A stretch of 8,753 nucleotides of DNA from Candidatus Omnitrophota bacterium (GCA_021735115.1 JAIPHQ010000024.1:1-8753), one strand, 5' to 3'. Shown: positions 1 through 7,244, numbered from the stretch's first letter. The notes: generated by a model not told the origin, from the sequence alone. Translations and numbers: made by a program.

Positions 1-444
1 ATGATGATGTTACCAATTGGGAATAACGCAAAACGCAAAACGCAAAACGCACAACGCACAACGAATAACGCTTTCACTTTAGTCGAACTGATAATTAGTG
101 TAGCTATTCTTTCAGTTGGGTTAGCAGTAGTTCTTTCTGGGCTAACCGGCCTTTTAAATACATTGAGGATTTCTCAAAATACTTTAGATTCTACTCTTGT
201 TTTAGGTCAAAAAATGGCTGAGTTAGAGTTGGCCAGAGCAGAAGAAGGTAAACTAGAACAAGGGTTCAGTGAAGATTTTGAAGTTGATAAATTAGAATTT
301 CAATGGGATATAGAGTTGACATCAATCGAAGATTTCGAAAATCTAAAAAAAATGGTTGCTATTTTGAGTTGGCAAGAGGGCAAAAGAGAAGGGAAGATAA
401 AAGTTCCTGCTTACTTAAGAACTAACCTAGAAAACAAGGAGTAG
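1..444 (+). CDS. gspI: Type II secretion minor pseudopilin GspI
   Basis: This is a 147-residue minor pseudopilin, expected to sit at the tip of the type II secretion pseudopilus with GspJ and GspK. The class III prepilin signal is visible: a basic leader, then FTLVEL at residues 25-30 with the conserved Glu at mature position +5 (E29), followed by one hydrophobic helix (about 25-51). KMAELE at 71-76 and the beta-strand-rich C-terminus with a late Trp (124) fit the GspI family, as does gspJ immediately downstream. The residue before the cleavage point is Ala24 instead of the usual Gly. Residues 9-24 are encoded by a heptanucleotide tandem repeat. The frame opens with three ATG codons exactly at the window edge, so the true start and ribosome binding site cannot be judged; an upstream extension is possible. 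Confidence 0.85.
   Translation: MMMLPIGNNAKRKTQNAQRTTNNAFTLVELIISVAILSVGLAVVLSGLTGLLNTLRISQNTLDSTLVLGQKMAELELARAEEGKLEQGFSEDFEVDKLEFQWDIELTSIEDFENLKKMVAILSWQEGKREGKIKVPAYLRTNLENKE
25..71 (+). repeat. Heptanucleotide tandem repeat inside the gspI leader
   Basis: Six full and one partial 7-nt units, consensus AACGCAA or AACGCAC, run without a break from 25 to 71. The sixth unit is AACGAAT. They encode residues 9-24 of the GspI leader, ending right at the prepilin cleavage site. Because the unit is not a multiple of three, gain or loss of one unit would shift the reading frame. Confidence 0.9.
436..441 (+). promoter_or_regulatory. Ribosome binding site that fixes the TTG start of gspJ
   Basis: AAGGAG lies 7 nt upstream of the TTG at 449 and overlaps the last codons of gspI. 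It supports TTG as the real gspJ start. There is no ATG in frame before the prepilin helix, and the TTG start gives a typical short basic leader (MAAGKKKG). Confidence 0.75.
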
Positions 445-448
445 AAAG

Positions 449-1066
449 TTGGCAGCGGGCAAAAAAAAAGGTTTAACTTTAATTGAAGTTTTAATAACTG
501 CTGCAATTTTGTCTTTGGTTGGAGTGGCAATTTATTCTATGTTTGCCAATGGGTTAGCTATATGGAAAAGAGCTAGAATCATAAAAGAAGAAAAAAGAAG
601 TGTTGTTTTAAGCCTAGAGAAGATAACTGCAAATTTAAGGAATGCTTTCAACTTTTCTAAGATTCCTTTTGAAGGAGATAGTAGCTCTATTTCTTTTGCT
701 GCAATGATAAAAGCAAAAAATAGCCAAGAAAGTTTACCGGGGCAAATAACTTATACTCTTGATTTTGGAGAAGATAAACTATACAAGGAAGAAAGAACTT
801 ATTCTGAGTTTTTAGAAGATAAAGAAGGAAGAAAGCAAGTAGCTGCGGTTGGAGTTAAAGAAGTTAGGTTTAGCTTTTGTTATTTAGATAATAGCTCTGG
901 TGACTATAAATGGAAAGATGATTGGAAAAAGCAAGAGCAAGATAGCCTGCCTTGGGCAGTGAGGCTAAAGCTAGTCCTAAAACGAGAAAATGGCCAAGAT
1001 TTGGAGCTAAATAGAATGATAGTTATCCCGGTTGGTACCGGCAAACAGGAAAAAACAATAGGGTAA
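449..1066 (+). CDS. gspJ: Type II secretion minor pseudopilin GspJ
   Basis: This 205-residue minor pseudopilin should assemble with GspI and GspK into the pseudopilus tip. It has a canonical prepilin peptidase site: basic leader MAAGKKKG, cleavage after Gly8, then LTLIEVL with Glu13 at mature position +5, and a hydrophobic helix to about residue 35. The C-terminal part carries the family pattern VKEVRFSFCYLD (136-147), a Trp-rich turn, LPWAVRLKLVL (167-177) and a closing R-x-I-V-I-P segment (189-194). The start is TTG with a strong Shine-Dalgarno sequence. It lies 4 nt after gspI, and its stop overlaps the ATG of gspK, implying translational coupling. Confidence 0.88.
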   Translation: MAAGKKKGLTLIEVLITAAILSLVGVAIYSMFANGLAIWKRARIIKEEKRSVVLSLEKITANLRNAFNFSKIPFEGDSSSISFAAMIKAKNSQESLPGQITYTLDFGEDKLYKEERTYSEFLEDKEGRKQVAAVGVKEVRFSFCYLDNSSGDYKWKDDWKKQEQDSLPWAVRLKLVLKRENGQDLELNRMIVIPVGTGKQEKTIG

Positions 1067-2079
1067 TGATCTTTGTTAGGAAAAAGAAAAAATCAAGCGT
1101 ATTAGTTTTAACTCTTTGGATTTTAAGTTTACTAGTTGTATTTTCAATTGGGATAGGCCAAAATGTAAGGGCTCATCTAAATTTTGCTAGCCATATAAAA
1201 AAAAGAGTAAAAAATTATTATATGGCTAAAGGCGGTATTGAAAAAGCAATTGCTGTTTTAGAGTCAGATCAGGATCTTGGGGTTGATAATTTAAGCGAAA
1301 GCTGGGCTAACGACCAAGATCTTTTTAAACAACTTCCTTTAAATGGAGGTTATTTAACTATTAGTTATACTTTAGATAATGGCGGCCAGCAGCAGGTTCT
1401 ATACGGAGTTGAAGATGAGTGCAGCAAAATTAATATTAATAAAGTTTCTAAGGATATTCTTAGTTCTTTACTAGAAAGAATAGGCGGCCTTGAAAGTGAG
1501 CAAGCTATAGATGTAGCTGCGGCAATTAAAGATTGGAGAGATGCTGATCAATTGGTTTCATTAGGCGGGGCTGAAGAAAACTATTATCAAGGGTTAAAAG
1601 AGCCTTATCAATGCAGCGATAGCGAATTTGAACTGGTAGAAGAGCTGTTGTTTGTTAAAGGGATGACTCAAGAACTATTTTCGAAAATTAAAAAATTAGT
1701 TACAGTCTATGGACAAGGAAAAATTAATATAAATACCGTTGATGCTTTAACCTTATATGCTTTAGGGTTAAATAAAGATTTTGCTCAAAGGATTATTGAA
1801 TATCGTCAAGGCAGTGATCTAAAAGACGGAACCGAAGATGATAATTTATTTCAAAGCGTAGGGGCAATTAGGGGGATGAAGGCTTTATTTACCGAAGAGT
1901 CTACTCAGCTAAATACTCTTATTTCAAAAAATTTATTTACTGTGGTCACTAATACTTTTCGTATTAATTCTTTAGCTAAGACGAGAAAAGAAGAAGGCGG
2001 GGTTGGCCGCTATATTGAGTGTGTAGTAAAAAGAGACAAAGGCAATCAATCGGAGATAGTTTATTGGCGTGAAAGGTAG
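1066..2079 (+). CDS. gspK: Type II secretion pseudopilin GspK
   Basis: This 337-residue protein is the large minor pseudopilin thought to cap the pseudopilus. A basic N-terminus (RKKKKSS) precedes a hydrophobic helix (about 12-32). Family signatures follow: DECSKININKVS (117-128), IKDWRDADQLVSLGGAEENYY (read as IKDWRDAD, 154-161, then GGAEENYY, 167-174), the EL-x-x-VKGM stretch (192-200), and a second helix-hairpin-helix-like unit with GKININTVDALTL (218-230). Length matches GspK. The residue before the hydrophobic segment is Ser, with no Gly, so the processing site is not canonical; GspK proteins also commonly lack Glu+5, as here. The ATG overlaps the gspJ stop by one base, and no well-spaced Shine-Dalgarno is seen, so coupling to gspJ is likely. 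Confidence 0.88.
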   Translation: MIFVRKKKKSSVLVLTLWILSLLVVFSIGIGQNVRAHLNFASHIKKRVKNYYMAKGGIEKAIAVLESDQDLGVDNLSESWANDQDLFKQLPLNGGYLTISYTLDNGGQQQVLYGVEDECSKININKVSKDILSSLLERIGGLESEQAIDVAAAIKDWRDADQLVSLGGAEENYYQGLKEPYQCSDSEFELVEELLFVKGMTQELFSKIKKLVTVYGQGKININTVDALTLYALGLNKDFAQRIIEYRQGSDLKDGTEDDNLFQSVGAIRGMKALFTEESTQLNTLISKNLFTVVTNTFRINSLAKTRKEEGGVGRYIECVVKRDKGNQSEIVYWRER

Positions 2080-2123
2080 TTATTAAAATTAAAGTTTAAC
2101 AATAGTTGGAATAGAAGGAAATA

Positions 2124-3593
2124 ATGAATTTTTTAAAAAAGAAAAAGAAAATCATTACTGGTTTACAGATTGGCAATAGTTGGCTTACAGTAGTCCAACT
2201 AGATATATCCAAAGGTAAAAAAGAAGTTATTAATATTGTCAAAAAGGATATTAAAAGTTTATCCGTTGATAAAATAAGTAAGGCGATAAAAGATATCTCT
2301 AAGGATATAAAGATAGACTCTTCTTCTTTAACTATCTCTGTGCCTTATTATTTTGTTACCACCCGGACCCTTGAGCTACCTTCTGTAAATCCAAAAGAGA
2401 TAAAGGATATGGTGGATTTACAGATAGGCAAACAAACCCCTTATAACAGCGAAGATGTTATCAGCAACTATCAAATAGTAGATATAGGAACTATAGAAGG
2501 TTATAGCCGGGTATTTTTAGCTATTGTCCATAAAGATATTGTTCAAAGGCAGTTAGATATATTAGAAAAAGCAGGTTTAGCTACCGATAAGGTGGGTTTA
2601 AGCTCAGAAGGGTTGTTAAAGTGGAGCCAAACTATCTATAAGGAAGTCTCAGAAGACAAGCCTCATATTCTTATTGATATTGGTTATAACAACAGTGATT
2701 TTGAGATAATTCTAAGAGGTAAGCTGATATTTAGTAAAACTATTTCTGTAGGGGCTGTTAATTTTAAAAACGACAAAGAACAAGCATTAGATAAACTAAA
2801 TAAAGCAATTAATCATTTTATCTATGATTATCAAAATGCCGTTATTAACCAAGATATAGAAAAAGGTGTAGTTACTGGTGCTAGTCTAGTTGTAGATAGC
2901 CTGGACCGTAAAATTTTAGAAGAAAAATTAGGGTTTGACATAGAGGTTAAAAATCAATTTGATGATATTTCTATTAAGGAAGATATAAAAGATGATGCTA
3001 AAGAAGATGTATTTGATCTATCTTTGGTTGGAATTTTTGGGTTGATATTTGGATATAAAAGTTTAGATATTAATTTTTTACCTCATGAATTAGTCATAGA
3101 AAAAGAAGTTAAAGAAAGGGCAAAAGATATCTACGTTGCAGGAGTGCTTCTTGTTTTAATCCCTATATTTATATCAGGTATTTTTTTAGAGCGTACTTAT
3201 AATAAAAGGGTTTACCTGGAAAAGTTAAAAAGTAAGTTAACTGAAGTAAAAAATGAAGCTAATAAATTAGAGAAGAAAATTGAAAAAATAAAACTTATAA
3301 AAAAAGAATCAAATATAAAGTCTGTTTCTCTTAATCTTCTTTTTGAAATATACAACTCTATTTCCCCGGAGATTTACCTGATTTCAATCAGTTATGATGG
3401 AGAGGAGAAAGTTACTATGAGAGGAACTTCTAGTGTGATGTCTCAGGTTTTTAATTTTGTTGATAAGCTAGAGAAGTCAGAATATTTTAAAAATGTTGAA
3501 ACAAAATATGCAAATGTTAAAAAGACTGATAAAGGGGAAGTTGTTGATTTTGAAATAATTTGTACTGTAGAACTAAATCAGCAAAAGAGCTAA
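2124..3593 (+). CDS. gspL: GspL/PilM-PilN-like type II secretion platform protein
   Basis: This 489-residue protein combines a cytoplasmic actin-like domain (about 10-320, PilM/GspL fold) with a PilN-like membrane and periplasmic part. The start GLQIGNSWLTVVQLD (13-27) and ILIDIGYNNSDFEI (182-195) are typical nucleotide-fold strands of this family. INFLPHEL (316-323) is the motif that opens PilN-type domains. One membrane helix covers about 336-355, then a coiled coil (360-395) and a small periplasmic domain. In type II secretion this protein connects the GspE ATPase to GspM and the pseudopilus; a type IV pilus PilM-PilN fusion would look alike, but the gspIJK context favours GspL. The ATG has a GAAGGA Shine-Dalgarno at 2114-2119. 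A 44-nt gap separates it from gspK. Confidence 0.8.
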   Translation: MNFLKKKKKIITGLQIGNSWLTVVQLDISKGKKEVINIVKKDIKSLSVDKISKAIKDISKDIKIDSSSLTISVPYYFVTTRTLELPSVNPKEIKDMVDLQIGKQTPYNSEDVISNYQIVDIGTIEGYSRVFLAIVHKDIVQRQLDILEKAGLATDKVGLSSEGLLKWSQTIYKEVSEDKPHILIDIGYNNSDFEIILRGKLIFSKTISVGAVNFKNDKEQALDKLNKAINHFIYDYQNAVINQDIEKGVVTGASLVVDSLDRKILEEKLGFDIEVKNQFDDISIKEDIKDDAKEDVFDLSLVGIFGLIFGYKSLDINFLPHELVIEKEVKERAKDIYVAGVLLVLIPIFISGIFLERTYNKRVYLEKLKSKLTEVKNEANKLEKKIEKIKLIKKESNIKSVSLNLLFEIYNSISPEIYLISISYDGEEKVTMRGTSSVMSQVFNFVDKLEKSEYFKNVETKYANVKKTDKGEVVDFEIICTVELNQQKS

Positions 3594-3605
3594 AAAGGAC
3601 AAAAA

Positions 3606-4151
3606 ATGATTTTATCAAAGTTAGGGAAAAGAGAAAAATATATAGCTTATGCAGCAGTATTGATATTGGGCCTTTTTGTTTTTGACCGCCTAGTGTTAAA
3701 CCCGCTTTTGGGAAAGTTAAGTAGTCTTAATACAAATGGTAAATTAAAGGAGAGAGAGCTAAGTAATGCCCTGCAGCTTATAGCCCAGAAGGAACTTATA
3801 AATTCAGAATACGAAAAATATACCAAAAATATTAAGCAAACGTTATCTAATGAAAAAGAAACAGCTCAACTGTTAAGTGAAATAGAAAAAATTGCTAAAG
3901 AAACAGATGTTTCACTAACCAGGATGAAACCTTCTCGGATTAAAGAAGAAGATTTTTATAAAGAATATATAGTACAGGTAGAAGCCGAAGCAGTTATCAG
4001 CAATCTTGTCGAGTTTTTATATAAATTAGAAAGAACTTCTAAGTTGATTAGAGCCGGAGAGTTTCGTTTAGTACCTAAGCAGAAAAATAGTGCTGTTTTA
4101 AAAATGGATTTAACGATAAAAAGCATCACGGTTGTTGAGGGTCAATCTTAA
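3606..4151 (+). CDS. gspM: GspM/PilO-like type II secretion platform protein
   Basis: This 181-residue bitopic inner-membrane protein has a short basic cytoplasmic start, one membrane helix (about 12-31), a coiled coil (about 38-80) and a small ferredoxin-like periplasmic domain (about 85-176). That is the GspM/PilO architecture. It would dimerise with the periplasmic part of the preceding GspL-like protein. Sequence signatures in this family are weak, so the call rests mainly on architecture, size and position directly after gspL. AAAGGA at 3594-3599 lies 6 nt before the ATG and partly overlaps the end of gspL, which marks it as part of the same operon. Confidence 0.75.
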   Translation: MILSKLGKREKYIAYAAVLILGLFVFDRLVLNPLLGKLSSLNTNGKLKERELSNALQLIAQKELINSEYEKYTKNIKQTLSNEKETAQLLSEIEKIAKETDVSLTRMKPSRIKEEDFYKEYIVQVEAEAVISNLVEFLYKLERTSKLIRAGEFRLVPKQKNSAVLKMDLTIKSITVVEGQS

Positions 4152-4154
4152 TTT

Positions 4155-4874
4155 GTGGATAAGTGGCGTTTTCTAGATTCAGGTTACGGTGATCCGCATC
4201 GGAATATGGCTTTCGATAGGGCCTTATTTGGATCATATCTGCCGGCTGAATCAAGGCCTGTTTTTAGAATTTATCAGTGGGATAAGCCGGCTATATCTTT
4301 AGGTCGATTTCAAAAGGCAGAAAAAGTTTTAAACTTAGAGAGTTGCCGCAAAGATAATATTTCAATAGTAAAAAGAATAACTGGTGGCGGAGCTATTTAT
4401 CATAACCGCGATGAACTAACTTACAGTTTAGTCTGTGCCGCTAAATTTTTTCCGGCTAGTTCAGTTAAAGATTCTTATCAAAAAATTACTAATTTTATTT
4501 TAAAGACTTATCGGTCTTTAGGCTTTTTTGCTCAATATGCTAAAGACTGCCAAAAAAGAAAAAAAGAGTTAGGGGCAGTTTCTGATTTTTGTTTCTCCGG
4601 TTGGCAGGATTATGATATTTTAATCGATGGAAAAAAAATCGGTGGTAATGCACAGAAGAGAAAAAGAGCAGTAATCTTTCAGCACGGCTCAATTCCTTTT
4701 ACAATACCAACTAATATCGATAATTATTTCCTAAGGCCGATTCAGAATAAAAAAGATTATCTTTGTTTATCAAAAATTGGTTTCACCAATTTGGATAAAT
4801 TAAAAAAAGTTTTGCTTGGAGCATTTAAAGGCAACCTTAATCAATCTATTGATTATGCAGCAGTTAGTTGTTAA
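4155..4874 (+). CDS. LplA/LipM-family lipoate ligase or octanoyltransferase
   Basis: This 239-residue enzyme belongs to the biotin/lipoate protein ligase fold. It would attach octanoate or lipoate to the lipoyl-domain lysine of carrier proteins such as E2 or GcvH. Visible motifs are SLGRFQ (48-53), RITGGGAIYH (74-83), DGKKIGGNAQ (158-167) and FQHGSI (175-180). Cys146 in the DFCF segment sits where LipM-type octanoyltransferases carry their catalytic Cys (Cys150 in Bacillus LipM, from memory). Together with the adjacent lipA this favours octanoyl transfer over salvage by an ATP-dependent ligase, but LplA activity cannot be excluded. The GTG start is chosen because the conserved WRFLDSG and NMAFDRAL segments lie right after it. 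It begins 3 nt after the gspM stop with only a weak distant Shine-Dalgarno, and its 3' end overlaps lipA by 20 nt. Confidence 0.8.
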   Translation: MDKWRFLDSGYGDPHRNMAFDRALFGSYLPAESRPVFRIYQWDKPAISLGRFQKAEKVLNLESCRKDNISIVKRITGGGAIYHNRDELTYSLVCAAKFFPASSVKDSYQKITNFILKTYRSLGFFAQYAKDCQKRKKELGAVSDFCFSGWQDYDILIDGKKIGGNAQKRKRAVIFQHGSIPFTIPTNIDNYFLRPIQNKKDYLCLSKIGFTNLDKLKKVLLGAFKGNLNQSIDYAAVSC

Positions 4875-5703
4875 GAAAAAAATAAAATTTAAAGAAATAG
4901 ATAAGTTAAAATCATTAGTTTCTGATTTAGGGCTTCATACAATATGTATAGAAGCGATGTGTCCAAATATTTCTGAATGTTTTTCCAAAAAACAGGCTAC
5001 CTTTTTGATTTTGGGTGATATTTGTACAAGAGGTTGTAAGTTTTGCAATGTAAAAAAAGGTAATCCAGATAAACCAGATCAAGATGAGCCTAGGCGAATT
5101 AGGGAGGCGGTAAACAGGCTTAGGTTAGAGCATGTGGTTATAACATCTCCTACCAGAGATGATTTAGTTGACGGCGGTGCTTCTTTTTTTTATCAAACAG
5201 CAGTTCAAATAAAACAACTATCTTTTGTTAACTTCATTGAACTGTTAATCCCTGATTTTAAAGCAGATATTGGGAGTATAAAAAAGGTAGCTAAGGGTTA
5301 TCCTGATATTATAGGCCATAATCTAGAAACTGTTAGTCGTCTGTATCAGATAAGAAAAGGAGCAGGCTATCAAAGGTCGCTTTCAGTTTTGGCAAAAGTT
5401 AAAGAAGTTAATCCAGAAATTAAAACTAAGTCGGCTTTAATTTTAGGTTTAGGAGAAAAAAAAGGGGAAGTTGTTCAAGCGATGCAAGATTTAAGAAAAG
5501 TTGATTGTGATTTCTTAGCTTTGGGTCAATACCTAGCTCCGCGAAAAAGTAACTATCCGGTAAAAAGAATTGTAAAAGATAAAGAATTTAACTATTATAA
5601 ACAAAAGGCTTATGCTTTGGGTTTTTTGCATGTTGAAGCCGGCACCTATGTCCGCAGCTCCTACCATGCAGATAGATATATTAAAATAACAAATTACAAA
5701 TGA
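4855..5703 (+). CDS. lipA: Lipoyl synthase LipA (radical SAM)
   Basis: LipA inserts two sulfur atoms into protein-bound octanoate. Both iron-sulfur cluster motifs are present: the auxiliary CX4CX5C (Cys31, 36, 42, in CIEAMCPNISEC) and the radical SAM CX3CX2C (Cys57, 61, 64, in CTRGCKFC). The C-terminal RSSYHA (267-272), whose Ser ligates the auxiliary cluster, is also intact. ITSPTRDDLVDGGA, GHNLETV, TKSALILGLGE and LGQYLAP fit the family with some divergence. At 282 residues it is short: the usual N-terminal extension with a KPxW-type motif is missing. The ATG at 4855 is preferred over an in-frame TTG at 4816. It overlaps the upstream acyltransferase gene, suggesting coupling; no clear Shine-Dalgarno is seen. 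The last residues (about ITNYK) come from the repeat that follows. Confidence 0.93.
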   Translation: MQQLVVKKKIKFKEIDKLKSLVSDLGLHTICIEAMCPNISECFSKKQATFLILGDICTRGCKFCNVKKGNPDKPDQDEPRRIREAVNRLRLEHVVITSPTRDDLVDGGASFFYQTAVQIKQLSFVNFIELLIPDFKADIGSIKKVAKGYPDIIGHNLETVSRLYQIRKGAGYQRSLSVLAKVKEVNPEIKTKSALILGLGEKKGEVVQAMQDLRKVDCDFLALGQYLAPRKSNYPVKRIVKDKEFNYYKQKAYALGFLHVEAGTYVRSSYHADRYIKITNYK

Positions 5704-5825
5704 CAAATTACAAACAAATTACAAATTCCAAATTACAATTACTAAAAGATTATAATATTGTTTGTAATTTTGGTATTAGGTATTGTATATTGTTTGTGAT
5801 TTGTATATTGTGTATTGGAATTTAA
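5686..5825 (+). repeat. A-rich/T-rich inverted-repeat element between lipA and lpd
   Basis: The left half (5690-5740) is built of repeated CAAATTACA-type words and the right half (5758-5824) of TTGTAATTT/TTGTATATTG-type words. AAATTACAAACAA at 5705-5717 is a perfect 13-bp inverted match to 5758-5770, so the transcript could fold into a long imperfect hairpin. The element begins inside the lipA coding sequence and ends just before the lpd start. It resembles the small non-coding repeats (MITE-like) scattered through some uncultured bacterial genomes; no transposase is present. Confidence 0.75.
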
Positions 5826-5827
5826 CC

Positions 5828-7135
5828 ATGGATAAATATCATACAGCAATAATTGGGGCAGGCCCGGCCGGCTACACCGCTGCTTTAAATATAGCAGCTG
5901 CTGGTAAATCAGTTTGTTTAATTGATAAAGATAGAGAAAAATTAGGGGGAACTTGCCTCAATCGAGGCTGTATTCCTGTTAAATCATTCCTAGAAAGCGC
6001 TAATTTTTATCAAAAAATTAAATCAGCTGATAGCTTTGGTGTAAAAGTAACTGGAGCAGAAGTTAATCTGGATAAAATCAAAGAAAAAGCTAATAAAAAT
6101 ATAGATTTACTTAAAAAAGGAGTTTTATCTTTACTTCAGGCAAAGAAAGTTCATCTAGAATTTGGTAAGGCTTCATTTATATCCAACCAAAAAATTCAAC
6201 TTAAAAACAAAAACAATACAAAAAAGATAGAAGCAGATAACTTTATTTTAGCTACTGGTTCTCTACCTAAAAAATTGCCTAATTTAGATATAGACAATAA
6301 AAAAATCTTTGACAGCAATAGTTTATGTAGAAGCTTGCCGCAAGCTAAAAATATTTTAATTGTCGGAGGTGGCTATATTGGATCTGAGTTTGCTCATTTC
6401 TATAATAGTTTAGGTTCTGAAGTCACTATTGTAGATATTGCCGAGTCACTTTTACCCGGACAAGACAAAGATATAATCAGTGCCTTAGAAAAAGAATTTA
6501 GAAAAAAAGGTATTAAACTATTAACTGCACATAAAATTACTCAAGAGGAGGCAGATAAATTTGATATAGTTATTATTGCAGTCGGCAGAAAACCTAATAT
6601 CAGTAGTTTGAACTTAGAAAAGGCAGGTATCGAGCGAGAAAATAGTTTTATAAAGATTGACAAGAATTTTAAAACAACCGCAGATAATATTTATGCTGTT
6701 GGAGACTTAATCAATACCCCGATGCTTGCTCATGTTGCTTTGGCTGAAGGCAAAAAAACAGCTGATTTTCTTTTAGGCAAAAATAGAGAGCCTATTAATT
6801 ATAGATTAGTACCAGAAGTTATCTTTACTAAACCTCAAATCGCCTCAATTGGGTTAAAAGAAACTGAAGCTAATCATAAAGGTATTGAAATCGAGATAAA
6901 AAAGAAGTTTTTTAGAGCTGTTGCTAAAGCTCATATCTTAGGCCAAGCTGCTGGTTTTAGTAAGTTAATATTTGCTAAAAAAAATAAAAAGTTACTTGGT
7001 GCTTCAATTATTGGCCCGCAAGCCACTGAATTAATCCATCTATTAGCTCCTTTTATCAAAGCCGGTTTGCCGGCTCAAGAGTTTGAACAGGCTATATACG
7101 CCCACCCTACTCTTTCTGAAATCTTTAGTAGCTAG
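5828..7135 (+). CDS. lpd: Dihydrolipoamide dehydrogenase (E3)
   Basis: This flavoprotein re-oxidises the dihydrolipoyl group of 2-oxoacid dehydrogenase E2 or glycine-cleavage H protein, passing electrons to NAD+. Residues 6-18 hold the FAD-binding GAGPAG motif; the redox disulfide is Cys43/Cys48 in GGTCLNRGCIP. The NAD domain has GGGYIGSEFA (180-189), the second FAD motif is IYAVGDL (288-294), and the C-terminal interface domain ends with HPTLSE, giving the catalytic His426/Glu431 pair. At 435 residues it is shorter than the usual 460-475; the loss lies mainly between GIKLLTAHKI and IVIIAVGRKPN. The ATG at 5828 is chosen because the FAD motif follows directly; the 15 codons upstream lie in the repeat. 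GGAA at 5817-5820 is a weak Shine-Dalgarno. The neighbouring lipA and acyltransferase point to one lipoate module. Confidence 0.93.
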   Translation: MDKYHTAIIGAGPAGYTAALNIAAAGKSVCLIDKDREKLGGTCLNRGCIPVKSFLESANFYQKIKSADSFGVKVTGAEVNLDKIKEKANKNIDLLKKGVLSLLQAKKVHLEFGKASFISNQKIQLKNKNNTKKIEADNFILATGSLPKKLPNLDIDNKKIFDSNSLCRSLPQAKNILIVGGGYIGSEFAHFYNSLGSEVTIVDIAESLLPGQDKDIISALEKEFRKKGIKLLTAHKITQEEADKFDIVIIAVGRKPNISSLNLEKAGIERENSFIKIDKNFKTTADNIYAVGDLINTPMLAHVALAEGKKTADFLLGKNREPINYRLVPEVIFTKPQIASIGLKETEANHKGIEIEIKKKFFRAVAKAHILGQAAGFSKLIFAKKNKKLLGASIIGPQATELIHLLAPFIKAGLPAQEFEQAIYAHPTLSEIFSS

Positions 7136-7145
7136 ATAGTGAATT

Positions 7146-7166
7146 TGGAGAGGTTAGACCTCTCCA
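7146..7166 (+). terminator. Hairpin after lpd, probable terminator
   Basis: TGGAGAGGT (7146-7154) and ACCTCTCCA (7158-7166) form a perfect 9-bp stem with a 3-nt loop, 10 nt after the lpd stop. T-rich sequence follows (7173-7191), but the T-run is not immediately at the stem, so termination may be imperfect or the hairpin may only stabilise the 3' end. Confidence 0.55.
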
Positions 7167-7179
7167 CAGAAATTTGATT

Positions 7180-7207
7180 TTGTATATTTTTCTAAAGTTG
7201 ATATAAT
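7180..7207 (+). promoter_or_regulatory. tRNA-type promoter ahead of the split tRNA-Gln
   Basis: A perfect -10 TATAAT lies at 7202-7207, with a weak -35 candidate TTGTAT at 7180-7185 and a 16-nt spacer. The tRNA-Gln 5' end starts 11 nt after the -10, the close spacing usual for tRNA genes. In its present state the promoter would transcribe the tRNA fragment, the GIY-YIG gene and possibly the intact tRNA-Gln(CUG) downstream. Confidence 0.55.
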
Positions 7208-7217
7208 TAATAAAAAT

Positions 7218-7240
7218 TGCCCTGTGGTGTAACGGCAACA
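7218..7240 (+). pseudogene. 5' fragment of a tRNA-Gln gene (acceptor strand and D-arm)
   Basis: TGCCCTG (7218-7224), TG, then GTGT and an AACGGCA loop match the first 24 or so bases of the intact tRNA-Gln at 7536, with differences in the acceptor stem and D-loop. Homology stops at ACA of the D-stem, and a run of A then leads to the GIY-YIG start codon. Its acceptor strand TGCCCTG pairs fully with CAGGGCA at 7736-7742, not with CGGGGCA of the intact gene except through a G-T wobble. Confidence 0.8.
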
Positions 7241-7244
7241 AAAA

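Noticed and set aside
4816..4857. Upstream TTG start for lipA
   Set aside because: It would add 13 residues read out of frame over the acyltransferase gene, with no Shine-Dalgarno and no resemblance to the LipA N-terminus. The ATG at 4855 is preferred.
5740..5790. TATAAT at 5751-5756 as an lpd promoter
   Set aside because: It falls in very AT-rich repeat sequence where such hexamers are expected by chance, and no -35 lies at suitable spacing.
5783..5827. Upstream ATG start for lpd
   Set aside because: The extra 15 codons come from the T-rich repeat, and the FAD-binding motif expected at the very N-terminus follows the ATG at 5828.
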